A program made the position numbers and the translations under genes. DNA of 64,000 nucleotides, taken from assembly GCA_022578965.1 (NCBI GenBank), contig MU400539.1:62001-126000 (forward strand), in the 5' to 3' direction. Below are positions 34,101 through 46,127 of this stretch, piece after piece. Position 1 is the stretch's first letter, and every line of letters starts with the position of its first letter. The notes below the pieces were generated by a model. That model made no database searches. It worked only from the letters and a program-made list of their open reading frames with translations, and was not told where the DNA came from. Source of the stretch: Xylaria sp. FL1777 (lineage: Eukaryota; Ascomycota; Sordariomycetes; Xylariales; Xylariaceae).

Positions 34101-35292
34101 CTAGCTGCTTAAGAGTCCAATGCATCCGACGGGGAGGCCGATCTTCTTCGCGGCGTCGCTCAGGTCGATGGTAACGTTTTGGGAACTCGCTGCGAGCGGA
34201 TCACGGAAGTATGGCAGGGTTTGGCCGTTGTTCTCGACATCGCTACCCACGAGTTGGAAAGGTAGCTTGCCATTAAGCTCGCAGAGTGGCTTTAGTGTTA
34301 GGGCGTTAAGAATGGGTAGTTGCGCAATGCTTGCGCTCGTAGTGAACGTGTTGTCGCCGGGATAAAGCACCAGATTGTTGATATGTGCCTGCCCGACATC
34401 TTTGCCATTGAGATAGGTCACGAAGGTTGTATTGCCCTGTATTTCGTCCTATCAGTCTCATAAATCGAATAGCTTTGAATCTATCCTGCCCTACAGCGCG
34501 AAGAGTACGGAAAAGTAATAACTTACGATCTCCAAAGTCAATGCCGAGGGGTTGGGGATATGGACGGTTCCGTTGAAATTATTCTTGGCAAGAATGCTAA
34601 TGCTAGGATCCGAGATAGAAAGCCCCTCGAAGTTATTAAGACCTTTCACGCTCACCGTCTTATCAAACGTAACAGGGTATGCGCGAGAAATTCCCTGGAC
34701 GTGAATGTGTGTGTCTCCCTTCACTTGTACATTGGTGGACACGCTAGACAGCAAGGCTTTATTGAATGTCGTAAACGCATTCTGGTCTGAGATCTGGACC
34801 TCCTGACTGATATTGACAGTCTGCACGGCGGAGGATGTCGTCTGAGGGAAGTTAAATTGTGCGAAGGCTAATGGGGGGTCAACGTCCGCCAAGTAGAGGG
34901 TGCCTTGAAACGCATCAATAGTGGCATGGACCGAATCGTCTGCTTCGATGGTAGAGTTGATGGCCATAAGGACGGAGTCTGGCTGTGTATTCGTGACGGA
35001 AATTCCGTCTATCGTCAGTTTGGCTTCATTTAACTTCTGCTGTGCCGTTTTCGGTACTGCTACGAGCAATCTGAATATTCAATTAGTTGAAATCTACCAA
35101 GAGCTGCTGCTACGTACAAGGAGGTAGCGAATGGAGGGTATGAGCTTACACTGATGGTACTATGATGACAACAGCAACGACAAGAAAGGCGAGCAAGTAA
35201 GCCCACCAGAAGCGCTTGAAGTGGCTCTTCTTCCTAGGCACAGCCATGGGCTCTGTCTCAGCATTAATCGCGTCTCGCTTTACCTCTGACAT
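34101..35292 (-). CDS. DUF3712-like single-pass membrane protein
   Basis: Predicted 340-aa fungal protein of unknown function. Minus-strand exons: 35292-35150, 35070-34527 and 34436-34101; introns are 79 and 90 bp. A short cytosolic N-terminus (MSEVKRDAINAETEP...KKSHFKRFWW) is followed by one membrane segment at about residues 28-50 (YLLAFLVVAVVIIVPSVLLVAV). The remainder is a repeated beta-rich region with patterns such as LTIDGISVTNTQPDSVLMAIN and FNGTVHIPNPSALTLEI, which matches the fungal DUF3712 family of proteins with immunoglobulin/LEA-like folds facing the vacuole or the cell exterior. Exon 3 (GNTTFVTYLNGKDVGQAHI) continues the fold and ends LPVGCIGLLSS. Several N-x-S/T sites are present. 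No enzymatic motif. Confidence 0.85.
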
Positions 35293-36906
35293 CTTGAGTG
35301 GATTTCATGGCCTTAGGACGAACAAAGTTTTAGACAGTAAGGAGCGTCGGAAACGAAGCACGCTGGCTCCCAGGAAACAGGGCAAAGGAGAGTGGCGAGT
35401 TTAAGGTTTCTGCTACCTCGACGGAACAAAGAGACTGGACAGGCCGAACGGACACGAGCGCCGGTAGACTTTCTCGTCTCTTTTTTATTACAAATGCACA
35501 AGAATGGAGCAACACTACACCTGGAGGGAAACAGGCAATGGCGACGGCCGTCTCGGTGGTGTAAGGACACACCTGCTATACCTATACCTCATAGCTATAA
35601 ATTACTACAAGTGGTATAGTGAAGTGTACTGGCATGTAGGTAGTATTTGCCTGTCACCCTGTCTAGACGTAACACCGCTAATTCTCTTTATAAATATGCA
35701 TATGAAACAGGTCGACAGTTGTAATCGCTAGCTTGGCTCGTCATATATTTGTAGAATCACCAGTACACACGTATGATCAAAAGGAGGGGTTCGAGATGCT
35801 AGTGTGTCAATGTCACGGTAGCTATGGCCAATCGCAAGCTAACTTCAAGGGTGAGAAAGAGAACATCGTTATGGGGGCCGAAACCATTATGCCGACAGAT
35901 CGATGCGGAAAGCCACCCGGACTACTCCAGCCGGGGGGCCCAGTCTAGCCAAAGCAGGTACCCGTTGCTCAGTATAAGTATGTAAGTAGGTATTGGATTC
36001 TAGTGCTCGGCCAGTGAGCTTGGCATATTACACATATACGGCCTTGCTCCTTGCTTGAGAAGGCAGGCCCGAATACTCGTGTCCTCTTATATCTCGTCCT
36101 TCTGCTCATCCACGAATGTGAAGGACAAGGACTACCGGGACTTTCCAAAAGTGGTTAAGACGTCATACAATGTGCACTCCTATTAGTTACCGGTAGTTGA
36201 TTAGTGTAGGGCTAAGCAGATCTGGTTCCTCGGCTGAACAACACAAAAGGGAGGTTCGAGAGCATGTGAATCGGCAACATGGTTTTAATCGCCGTTCCGA
36301 CTACGCAGTATGTCTGTTCGGTACATGCCTTTAACAACATGAACTGCATAGTAGATACTCCGTATCTTGGTATGATAATTACGCTCTTTAATGCATGCAA
36401 ACACATCTATCTCCCTTGAATATTGTTGTCTCTCCACAAACGCCTAGCTCCATCTCCGCAATCAAACGGTGTCTCTGTTGACAATGTGGCGCGGAAATCC
36501 GGGGTAACAGGTAACGTTCAACCATTGTAGCGTAGTATACCCAGACATTTTACCTCAAACGCTCTACACTATAAGCATGCTAGTGTAAAGATAGAAATTA
36601 GGGATCTACCAATGCAAGGCAGCTAATAAAAAGAAAAAGCTTCTTTCACATAATTACTATTGTAGTGCATACAGAGGCTTAGTACCAAGTTCATATGTGT
36701 TGAAGTCTGAGGTGTCTAGCAAGGAGCAGTCAGGGAATGATATAACTGTCTCTAGTTAGTATACTCTATACAATCATTGACTGCCAATGGAATCATCCGT
36801 GCCAGGACTGGGTCAGTATACAATACTAATGATCGCATATAGACATTTGTATTCGAGCACATGCATGTCCAAAAATACACCGAGCTTGTATTCTATAGAA
36901 TGTAGC
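35293..36906. other. Intergenic, no gene seen
   Basis: A 1.6 kb stretch covering the promoter of the DUF3712-like gene and the 3' region of the flavocytochrome gene. Open frames of 60-85 codons on both strands overlap one another and have no recognisable content. Confidence 0.5.
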
Positions 36907-38772
36907 TCACAACTTCGACTTGACCTTCTCCCACAGCCCGAACGTCTCTAAGTTCGCATCGCCATCAAATATATCCCTCTCGACTTTCCGCGTATTGATC
37001 TGCAAAACACATGTACGTTAGTTAGTCCAACAGGGCAGGGACCAGCCGAGTTCCAAGTCGCCGGGTGCTGCACTCACATGTTTGGGGCCAAGCTCCGCGA
37101 TATTCTTCACGCCAAGCAGCTTCATGCAGGTCACGGTCTCGGCTTCGAGGACTAATCGGGTTGAAAGATACGAATTAGCACGAATACCCCCCCTATTAGC
37201 AAGGTTTCTTAAACTGCACCGAGGGTGTGGAAAGAGATAGGAAGGAAAACTTTGATAATAGGGGGAGAAGACACAATTAAGGTAGGATGAGACAGACGCA
37301 AGCAAAACTTACTCTCCAATGTCCGTTCCACACCCTCCTGGCCGCCGGCGCCCAAGCCAAATAACGCGGCCCGCCCGATCCCCACGGCCTTGGCCCCGAG
37401 CGCGAGCGCCTTGACGACGTCCGTGCCTCGCTTGATGCCGCCGTCAACCCACACGTCGATGTGGTCGAAGACCTCGGGGCAGTACTTCCGGATCTCAAGC
37501 AGCGTGTGCAGGGCCGGGGGCGCGGTGTCCAGCGCGCGTCCGCCGTGGTTCGAGAGGATCACGGCCTTGACCTGGGGCGCGTACCTGGCCGCGAGGTAGG
37601 CGTCCTCGTGGGTCTGGACGCCCTTGAGGACGATGGGCAGGTCCGTGTGTTCCGCGAGCCAGGGCAGCGTGACCCTCCACGTGAGGTCGGCGGCCGTGCC
37701 CCAGAAGAGCTGCTGGCCGACGCCGCCGCCGCCGGGCCGCTCGGGCTCGTCCTTGGTCTTGACGCCCGACGCGACGCGCACGGCGGCACCCTTGAAGTTC
37801 TGCTTCTCGTCGAGCTCCCGCTTGCCCGGCACCGGCGCGTCCAGCGTCAGGCAGATGAACTTGAAGTGCTCCGGCATGCGGTTGATGCGCGCCAGCATCG
37901 CCTCGCTCTTGGGCCGGTCGTTCTGCACGTACAGCTGCCACCCGAACGTCTGCTGCCCTGGCTTCGCGTCCGCCACGATCTGCTCGGGCGTCATGGACGC
38001 GTTGTTCGAGATGATCTGCATCGCCCCGAAGCGCGCGCACGCCCGCGCGATCCCCTGCTCGCCGTCCGGGTGCGCGAGACGCGCCATTGCGGCCGGCGAT
38101 ACGTAGATAGGCAGGCCCACCTTGTGCTTGCCCAGCAGCGTCGTCGTGATGTCGCACGTTGTGCAATCCAAGAAGACACGCGGGCGTAGAAGGATATCCC
38201 GATACACTTTGTTGTTATTCGACTTGCTCCAGAGGTCATCGCTCGCGGACCAATAATACGCCCATGCCTTTTCCGATATCTGCTTCTTGGCCACCTGCTC
38301 GATCTCGTCGAGGTTCAGCAACGTCTCCATGGGTGGCAGGCCGTCATCTTCCGACTTGGGCACCGTCTCCTCCTTCTTAGTCTCTGGCCCGATGGTCGCC
38401 GGATCGATTCGCCCAAGCTTGGCTTCGGGTTTCAGGTTCTCCTCCAATGTCCCCGGCGGGTGGATGGGGTCGTATTCCTCGGTGGCGTCGCGGCCTGCGA
38501 GCTGGAGAATGATCTTGGAACCGCCGGGATGTGATGGCAAGAACTCAGTTACATCGTAGACATTACCGTATAACGTGACCCAGCAGCTTTCGGCTGTGGT
38601 GTGCTTTGCAACTAACCCAATTCATTAGCTGTTTGTTATGAATAACTTCCATTGGTAGAGGACATAACATTTCTAGGAAGTTAGGTAGGAAGACACCGCG
38701 GTTGACATGGTTTTGATTTTTTTTTTTTTCGGGTTTCTTACCTTCCGCTACACTTATGAGTTTCTCCGCCAT
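36907..38772 (-). CDS. Flavocytochrome b2-type FMN hydroxyacid dehydrogenase
   Basis: Predicted L-2-hydroxyacid (probably L-lactate) dehydrogenase of 498 aa. Minus-strand exons: 38772-38742, 38611-37313, 37151-37078 and 36999-36907. The N-terminal cytochrome b5 domain (residues about 4-80) has heme ligands His38 in PSHPGG and His61. The FMN domain (about 110-470) contains [43 protein letters not shown] with Lys340, and SNHGGRALD with the proton-abstracting His366 and Arg369, then [20 protein letters not shown] for FMN phosphate. All residues of the family's active site that I can place are present. The protein starts directly at the b5 domain, so unlike yeast Cyb2 it has no mitochondrial presequence and is probably cytosolic or elsewhere. 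Exon 2 is G+C-rich. Substrate could be another hydroxyacid. Confidence 0.93.
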
Positions 38773-39782
38773 TTTGTGCTATAACCTCACCGTGCCCAAC
38801 TCGTGTTAGTGAAGATTAGTTATGAGCAGCTTCAATTCAGCGCTATTACCTTGATCTAAAGTTTATAAAAGATTTTCAGTCTACTAAGAAAAAGAAACAT
38901 AAAGGTACAATCCCGAGACAAGAAAGCATGACAAGAAAAGAGCTGAGGTTTTGAAGCTCTCGTGGTTTCGGGGGGTTATGTCCCGTTTACAGTGCCTAAT
39001 GCAAGTTGGGGATGGAGACAAGTTGGGGTAGTGGAGAGGCGGTTCTCCATCCTAGTGGGCGTGAGAACTCACCACTTGGCAAGCTTCTACATGTATCACT
39101 TTGTACGTGTGCCTATTGGCTAGCAAGTGTTATGGAGTTATGGTTCTACACTAGAGCCGGTATACCTAGGTATCTAGTTAGTAGATACCGGTAGCCGTTG
39201 GAATCCACGTTTTATCTAGAACAGGCAATTCTCGCCGGCAATGTCTTGATCTAGTGACTGGCTCCCTTTTCTCTATTTACCGTATTTGAATACGAGCTGT
39301 TTTCTACCTACCTACCAAAAAGCCTCTTCCATATGCAGAAAACGAAGACAAAAAGCAATGGATCATATATACGGTATTTTATACAAACGGACGTCCTAGC
39401 AAGCTAACCAATTAGAAAGGTACTAATCTACATATTTTACTGAAGAGAACGCTGTAGTGTACAGGTATTACCACCGCCTTATACGTATACTGACTAAACC
39501 AACGAACAGCACCAACATTGACTTGTCGGCATTGTCCAATCTAATGGTCTCAGATGAAGGTCAGAGGAAAATTAAAACATAAAGACGCTACTAACACCCA
39601 TCATCTCTTCCTTGGACGACCTATTGCCACGTGAAAACACGAAGTCTGGAAGCCGGGCTGATTCAAGTGACCGGGCGAGTGATGCAACCAAATTGTAATG
39701 TCAAGGTTCTGAGATGGCGATTCAGGTGTGCAAAAAATAGGGAAGCAGGACGCGAATGAGTACCGAGTGCAAAGACTGCCAC
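38773..39782. other. Intergenic, no gene seen
   Basis: About 1 kb between two minus-strand genes. It contains the flavocytochrome promoter and the 3' region of the next gene. No convincing open frame. Confidence 0.45.
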
Positions 39783-41023
39783 TTAGTAGCGCCCAAAGAA
39801 CCGCGATACTCTCTTTGTGATCTCCGTGGTCGCACGTTTGTACCATCTACTCAGACACGATGTGTTAGTTAGCTAGAACCCGCGTTTCGCACAAACACGC
39901 TTATCGATCCTGAGAGGTACGAGACCGGCAAGAATGAGTAGGGCTACGAGAGATGAAGGGCTTACCGGGGATGTTTACATCGTGGGATGCCCTCCCACGG
40001 CTCTTCCTCAGCTACGTCATCGAAGACCTCTTCAAAGGCATGAAGCCGATTCCTGGAATTTAGATGTTAGCTGACGCTTGAACCTTTACTCCTGTAGAGA
40101 TAACAGACAGCGGAATCTCACCTGTGCAAATCCCGCACCGTCTTCAAAGCAGCTTCTCCGGCAGTTGGAGGTCCGAAGACCACGAGTGAACTATTGCCGG
40201 GGCTGCCATGTTCAGCGTCTAGGCTGTCGGCCTCTTCTATACTTCCCCTGGTCGTAATGGTGTTATCCGTAACGGTGTTATCGTTGCGATGTCCAGAAGT
40301 ATCGGGTCCGTTCCTAACCCCGACAAATATACTGCTCTCGTCTTTAAGCGTCACGCCCTCCAAGTCCCTGTTGTGGCTCTTAGCCCCGCCGTCCATCCTA
40401 AACTCGACATTTGAGATGCTTGGGTCTCCGGAACCTCCTTGATGATCCCACTCGATGACCTCGTCTATCGAACGGATCCGTACGGCTCTGTTGGCTTTCT
40501 TTCTGGCGTTCTTATGTGAAGACGTATCGGACGTCTCTGGGGAGCTGCTTTCTTCACTCTCTTGGAGGTTATCTGGAATCGGTGGACATGAGGTGGGCAA
40601 ATATTGCAGTCGAGCGAAGTCGACCTCACGGCCGATGGACGTTTTCAGAGCTTTGTCCGGCTCGGGTATTTCTATGCCTGCGTTCTGAAGGGCGCCGAGG
40701 AGAAGAGGCAGGAAAGGATCGTAACGAAACAGTCTGGCCCACCCGGTCAATGTCGTACTTGACGATTCCTTTACTATCGGTTTGGTAGGATCATCACAAT
40801 GACCATTGGCCACAAGCAAATCGGCAAGGTTTCTTTTTGCCTCTGGCTCATCGATGTTAGCCTCGGCTAGTGATGTCCTGACGGACTCAGATGGCGAGGC
40901 TTCATCGTCTGGCCATGGTTCGTTAGCCTGGCCTTTACCTTTGTCTTTCCCGTTGGCCTCCGATTCATGGGGAGCGGTTTCCTGGGAGCTTGGTGACATG
41001 TCATCTGACACCGGTGACATCAT
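39783..41023 (-). CDS. Hypothetical Ser/Asp-rich protein
   Basis: Unrecognised 350-aa protein. Minus-strand exons 41023-40122, 40052-39966 and 39846-39783; introns are 69 and 119 bp, phase 2, with consensus GTGAGA and GTAAGC donors. The start is the first of two tandem Met codons at 41023. Residues 1-80 and 145-290 are acidic and Ser-rich and look disordered. A short folded-looking segment near residues 90-140 reads LTGWARLFRYDPFLPLLLGALQ and REVDFARLQYLP. A basic patch (SHKNARKKANRAVRIRS) at about 168-185 could be a nuclear localisation signal. The exon 2-3 part (RLHAFEEVFDDVAEEEPWEGIPRCKHP, then RWYKRATTEITKRVSRFFGRY) has dense Trp/Phe and conserved-looking spacing, supporting the splice model. 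No function can be assigned. Confidence 0.65.
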
Positions 41024-41687
41024 TTTGTCCAGCAAGACGGAGAGAATTCGGTGAACTGGAGTGTAGGCTGGATGAACAATATGAGCTCGATAGTTGGATT
41101 AAAGATTGTTGGGCTAAAAGTGAACAGGATGCGTTGAGGAAAGGAGGGGGGGAGGACCACGTAGAGAAGACCGCTTGTCGGGTAAGCAACAAACAAGGTT
41201 CTGATCTAATGATAGCATCCTTAGAAGAAGGGTGGAAGGTGCAGTAGATTATGATTCCGCTAGTAGTCGTAAATACAGTAGAATTTAGGTGATGCCAAGA
41301 TGGTCTAACGAGCTATAAGGCGAGATCAGTGAATTCAAATGCCCGTCTTAGTAGGCACATAGCTCCTGAGGTAGTAAAGCGCAAGTGGACATGCTTAATC
41401 GTAAAGCAACTTAGATTGAAGTATCACATCATAGCTACTTAGGCGTTTATTTGATATTATGTGCGACTGCACCAATCCATCTATATACGTAGAACCCTTT
41501 AACCCAGAGTCCTAAATCTAATTGAGTATGCACACCATACACCTATATAACCCATCTGCCATATGTCTATATATAGTCAAAGTTTCTGTGACAATAGATA
41601 TAGTCCAAGCCGTTATCCAGGGTATCCACCATGTAGGCTGCGGATTTATGTCGAAGAAGATATGTAGACAGGATTACTGAGAGCCGC
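41024..41687. other. Intergenic, no gene seen
   Basis: About 0.66 kb between two minus-strand genes, with the promoter of the hypothetical gene and the 3' region of the monooxygenase. Nothing recognisable. Confidence 0.45.
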
Positions 41688-43724
41688 TCATGGTAGAGGG
41701 GCGTCAGCGCTTGCATCCAAGTACCACGTAGAGTCAAAGGCTGGGTCAAGCTCCTTTGTCGAGAAGCCATTGCCGAGATAGCTGAAGCGATTGCCCGAGG
41801 GGAAGTCGTGAACATATTCCCAGTCTTCGCCGCGAAAGTGTTCGAGCATATGGTAAAAATGTATGCGGCTTCCTGGATGAAGAGCAGTAACGGGCCCATC
41901 AACCTTGCCGCCTTTAAACCACGACGAACATGAAGCTGCCCAGGAAGTACGAGGCATGAAACTGGCAATATGTTCACTGAAGTCGGCCACTGCCGCATCG
42001 GAGGGACATATGGCTTTGATGCCTTCTACCTGGCATTTATGTATAGCGCGTGTTATATACCGTGCAATGTGTTCAGTAAGCGTGAATACGCTACCATGTC
42101 CGATGGGGGCATTTGGGCCCATGATGGCTAAGAAAAGATTAGCAAGGTAATTGGTGGCTTTCTTGTGATAATACAAAGTTTTGCATTTGGTGCTTACTAA
42201 AGTAATTCGGTACCCCAGAAAGCGCACATGACATGTAGCTGCGTGGCGTCTCCGCGCGGAATATGTTCTGGACATTACCGCGTCGGCCCACAAGGGGGAA
42301 TCGTGGGGTGAACGAAGTATCGAAGCCCGTCGCGCAGATGATGGCATCAACCTTGATAATCTCTCCAGATTCTAACCGAATCCCTTCCTTGACGATACCT
42401 GAAATGGGTTCCGTAATGACAGCAGTTTTAGGTGTCCGTAAGGCTTCGAGATAGCCCGGAGCTGGTGTCATCCGTCGACACCCCAGGGGGTATGTAGGGA
42501 TGAGAGCCTTGCAGAGCTTCTCGTCGCCGCCTAGACATGCTGTCATCCATTGTATAACCTTGTTCGTGGCGAACTGCTGAACAGGGCCGCCCTTTAGAAG
42601 CTGGACTGAACGTTAGTTATCTAGTGACCAGACGGAGGGAAGCATAAGACACTCACAACCGCAAATGCACTATTAAGGTCCAGCTCGATAGTCTTGACAA
42701 ATTTCCTATATAACTCTGGGTCGTTCTTGAACTTCTCAATTTGCGCCTCACTGAAGTTCTCCTCCTTATCTAGCTCGAGCTGACTTAGTATGGATTTGGC
42801 TGGGCTATCCATCATCATCATAGCCATTATCCGCGGAGGCAAAATCCACGTAGGTGTCCGGACGAAATGGTAGAGCTTCTTGACAGCTAAGACGAAGAAT
42901 TAGTTAATGAATCGTTCAACAACACGATCCTGTTGAGACGAACCTGGGTGAATCGCAGGCACAACCTGAATACCAGATGAACCATTGCCAATGACAGCCA
43001 CTGTCTTATTCGCGTAGTCGAAATCTTTTGGCCAGTTCGCGGTATGGATCAATTCACCTTGGAAGATGTCTAGGTTCGGAATTTCTGGCCATTTCCAGTT
43101 ACTAGGAGATCTCGTCAGCACTAAAAGGGGCCTTGTTCCGTCGATGCCGGGAGCTCTTTGGCCTTACTTGAGAATACCAGAGGCGTCGACGATGAAGTTG
43201 GCCTGGTCCCGAAATTCCTCGCCAGTTTCTAAATTCTGAACATTCAAATCCCAGAGGCCTCGAGATTCGTCCCACCATGCTCCCGTCACTCTATGTCGAG
43301 TTTTGATTGCCTCCATCATGTGCTCTTCATTGCATATACGGTTTAAGTACTGCTCTATCTCCCCAGCAGGAGAGAAGAAGTTTGACCACTCAGGATTCGG
43401 CCGCCAGGAGAACTGATAATTGTGGCTTGGTACATCGCATTTGCAGCCGGGATATCGGTTTTCAAACCACGTGCCCCCAATCTTGCTATTCTTCTCGTAA
43501 ACGACATGCTCGTAGTTTTTCAAGTTTCTCCGAAGAGTCCGTATCATGTTGAGGCCGCTGGCGCCGGCTCCAATACCCACGATTCGAACATGCTTAGCGG
43601 TACCTAGAGGTTGCTCTAATATGGAGTATGACTCTCTTTCTATATGGTGTGGCTTTGTATTAGTGACTTTGGACCCAGCGAGGATGTGGCTCGACGCAAT
43701 TGGCGTAACTTTGCGGCGGGTCAT
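41688..43724 (-). CDS. Baeyer-Villiger-type FAD monooxygenase
   Basis: Predicted FAD/NADPH-dependent class B monooxygenase of 595 aa, inserting oxygen next to ketones or acting on related substrates. Five minus-strand exons: 43724-43168, 43101-42944, 42886-42657, 42600-42198 and 42127-41688; introns are 56-70 bp. FAD-binding GIGAGASG at residues 50-57, GGTW near 83, and the Baeyer-Villiger fingerprint F-x-G-x-x-x-H-x-x-x-W-P exactly at 199-210 (FQGELIHTANWP). The NADPH-binding VIGNGSSG follows near 220-227. CATGFDTSF and GPNAPIGHGS are the usual C-terminal landmarks. The exon 2 donor is GTTCGT, weaker than the others, but the join restores frame and similarity. It resembles fungal steroid/cyclohexanone monooxygenase relatives. 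No biosynthetic core gene lies nearby, so a role in a cluster is not supported. Confidence 0.92.
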
Positions 43725-44972
43725 GCTTGTGATGTTCTGGGAATTGAGAGACTCAACCTTCTACACTTGTTGTTTGGGTCATTTTGAGATTGTGCTTGTA
43801 CAATCCCGTTCTTATAAGTGAATTGGTAACCCAAGAAATGCCAACGCGGTGAGCACGGTGAGCACAATTTGGGGGCGAATTGCAGAACTCAGCTGGAAAG
43901 CAACAAGAGACGAGGACCAACCAGAGCCGAAGGAAGCACTGAGCGACGAGCGAAGGACATGACTACGTATTTTAACCTACCAACTCAGGGACACTACACA
44001 GTAGTCACGGGGATCAGCACCCCAGAATGCTAACCAGCGTCTCCCTTGGTCGTATCTGCGTCGACGCCGCGCTGTTTGTCACCAGCAAACGTGGTATTTG
44101 CGCGTCATCTCGTCGACTCGGGATCCTTGCACGGACGATAACAGAACCCCCTGGGCGGCCAGATCCACGGCTGGAAAGCTGAATAAAGCATCTGGGAACT
44201 CTCTCGTCCGGATGAGGGCCAATGGCTGTGTGCATGACGGCTGTTTAGTTTGTACGTCTGATGGAGACGGAGATGGGGTCGCCTTTTTAAGTCGTAAACC
44301 GTCCAACCACAACGCTCGACGGCCCGTAAAGCGAATGCAGTCGAGGGAGGATGTATCTACAAGGTTGCTTCTGCTATGTACCCGGGGGACCGTGTTTGCG
44401 CCGCGCAATTGGAATAGACGATCTGAATCCCTCGTACGCCTAGTGTGAGGTCGCATGGAGATACTGTAGATAATAAGACGACGGACACATGAAGGATCGA
44501 GCCGGTATTTACGTAATCCTGGGTTGGCTGGTTCTTGAAGCTCTGTTGGCTCTGTTGGTGCTGTACGATGGATTTGCTTCGCTAGACTACCAGCTGGCCG
44601 GGTTCAGGCTATGTCCAGGCTGGGTTACAGCTCTCCGTCTATGGCAGCGCTAATGCTTCATGAGATTCAGGGAGGTGGGTTCGGTGGACACGCCGTTGCA
44701 GTGGACAGAACCGAAGATTTGCCGCTCGTCCACTGTAACGCTAGGTTCTGGCTAGGGGAACCAGGTGGTTTGCCGCCGCTGGTCAGGGGTGCTAAATCGG
44801 TGCCTTGCTGATCTTGCCTCTGATATTCACATGCTTACACTGCCTACGTACTTTTCTTACCTACCTAGAATAACGACATCTCCGGCGGCAAAAAGTGTTC
44901 GTAACCCCGATTCTGTCCCGAGCTACTGATCTGCTCTCCTGCATCCGAGTTCTCTCGCCCTCGCCGAGCGTC
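43725..44972. other. Divergent intergenic region
   Basis: About 1.25 kb between the divergent monooxygenase and Hpm1-type genes. Two opposed open frames near 44079-44456 overlap almost exactly and lack recognisable content, so neither is called. ACCTACCTAG occurs near 44858-44868. Confidence 0.5.
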
Positions 44973-46127
44973 ATGCCAGGTCCATTTTCATTCTCGTTTT
45001 CTGGCGAAGACATAGAAACCGATGGCCAGACCGGCATAAAGTCCGAAGGCCACTCAAACCCGCAGCCATCGGCTTCAACAAGCGCGTTCCCTGTAGCTGG
45101 CAGACCTCTACTCCCTGCAACAAGTCACGATGTGAAGGATATGCTCGCGAAGCTGCCTTCCAAGGTTGCATTCAGCCTTTTGGACGTTGATCTTGACGGC
45201 AAAGGAAGCATACAGCTGCCTCGTCGCGAGCTGTGGGACGTTCGCGTGCAGCTCATGGCAGAGGAAGATGAGGGCGAAACCGAGCCGGGCCTGGGGAACC
45301 ATGATGTCAAGACTGGTGTCTATGAAGGAGGCTTCAAGTCCTGGGAAAGCAGCGTGGACCTCGTTAAAGTGCTCGCATCCCGGCAGCCTTTCGCACCAGA
45401 GGGGAGGAACATTTCAAAAGTTGTCGAGGTAAGGCTAAGTTGTGCATACCCATCGTTGCATGGTCCGGCGTGATACCTAGTAGATCCTGACCGCAACTCA
45501 CAGTTGGGGTGTGGTACGGCATTACCTTCACTGGCTCTTTTCCAATGGGCTATGAGTTCGACGGTTTCTTCAGTCTCTTTCATCCTTGCCGACTACAATC
45601 CGACTGTTCTACAGCTAGTCACGCTGCCTAACTTTATACTGGCCTGGGCCATTCACCACCGAGGAGGGCTGCCGCTATTAAGCAGTGCATTCTCTCCAGA
45701 AGGGGAACTTGACCTGACACCGGAGATCTTAGAAGCGTTCCAGGACTTCCTCTTAACCCGTAGAATCTCTCTGCTCTTCTTTTCTGGTGCATGGTCTCCA
45801 GAGTTTGTCACCATGCTCACTAACATTCCAAGTCGAGTGGATGATTCAGGTATTGAGCAAGCCACAGTCATTATGGGTGCCGAGACGATCTACTCGCCTT
45901 TTGCCCTAAGTTCTTTTCTCGGGACCATTCTCGCTTTGCTGCAAGACGAGATAGCTCATGCCAATATAGCCGAAGTCCTAGTAGGCGCGAAGAGACTTTA
46001 TTTTGGCGTAGGTGGCTCCTTGGATGACTTTGTTGTTCAAGCCCGAGAGCGAGGAGCTCTTGTTGAGCAGCTACGAGAAGAAACGGAAGGGGTTCGAAGA
46101 GGCGTCGTCCGCTGCACCCTCCCATGA
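44973..46127 (+). CDS. Hpm1/METTL18-type protein-histidine methyltransferase
   Basis: Predicted S-adenosylmethionine-dependent methyltransferase of 359 aa. Exons 44973-45428 and 45504-46127; the 75-bp phase 0 intron lies inside the cofactor motif, joining VVE to LGCGTALPSL. The start is the ATG at 44973. Family landmarks: SDVDL-like LLDVDL near residue 70, YEGGFKSWESSVDLVKVL at 117-134 (the W-E-x-S-x-D-L signature), motif I ELGCGTALPS at about 152-161, FILADYNPTVLQLVTLPN (post-I), and GAETIYSP near the end. In yeast, Hpm1 methylates a histidine of ribosomal protein Rpl3; this gene probably does the same. Length is close to yeast Hpm1 (377 aa). It diverges from the monooxygenase gene. Confidence 0.92.

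Noticed and set aside
37461..38189. 242-codon open frame on + antisense to the flavocytochrome gene
   Set aside because: It is an artefact of G+C-rich third positions in exon 2 of the minus-strand gene; composition is Arg/Val-biased and no motif is present.
44079..44456. Two opposed open frames of about 120 codons
   Set aside because: They overlap each other nearly completely and neither has recognisable content.
36907..46127. Secondary-metabolite cluster around the monooxygenase and flavocytochrome genes
   Set aside because: No polyketide synthase, peptide synthetase, terpene synthase, transporter or cluster regulator is visible; neighbours look like housekeeping genes.
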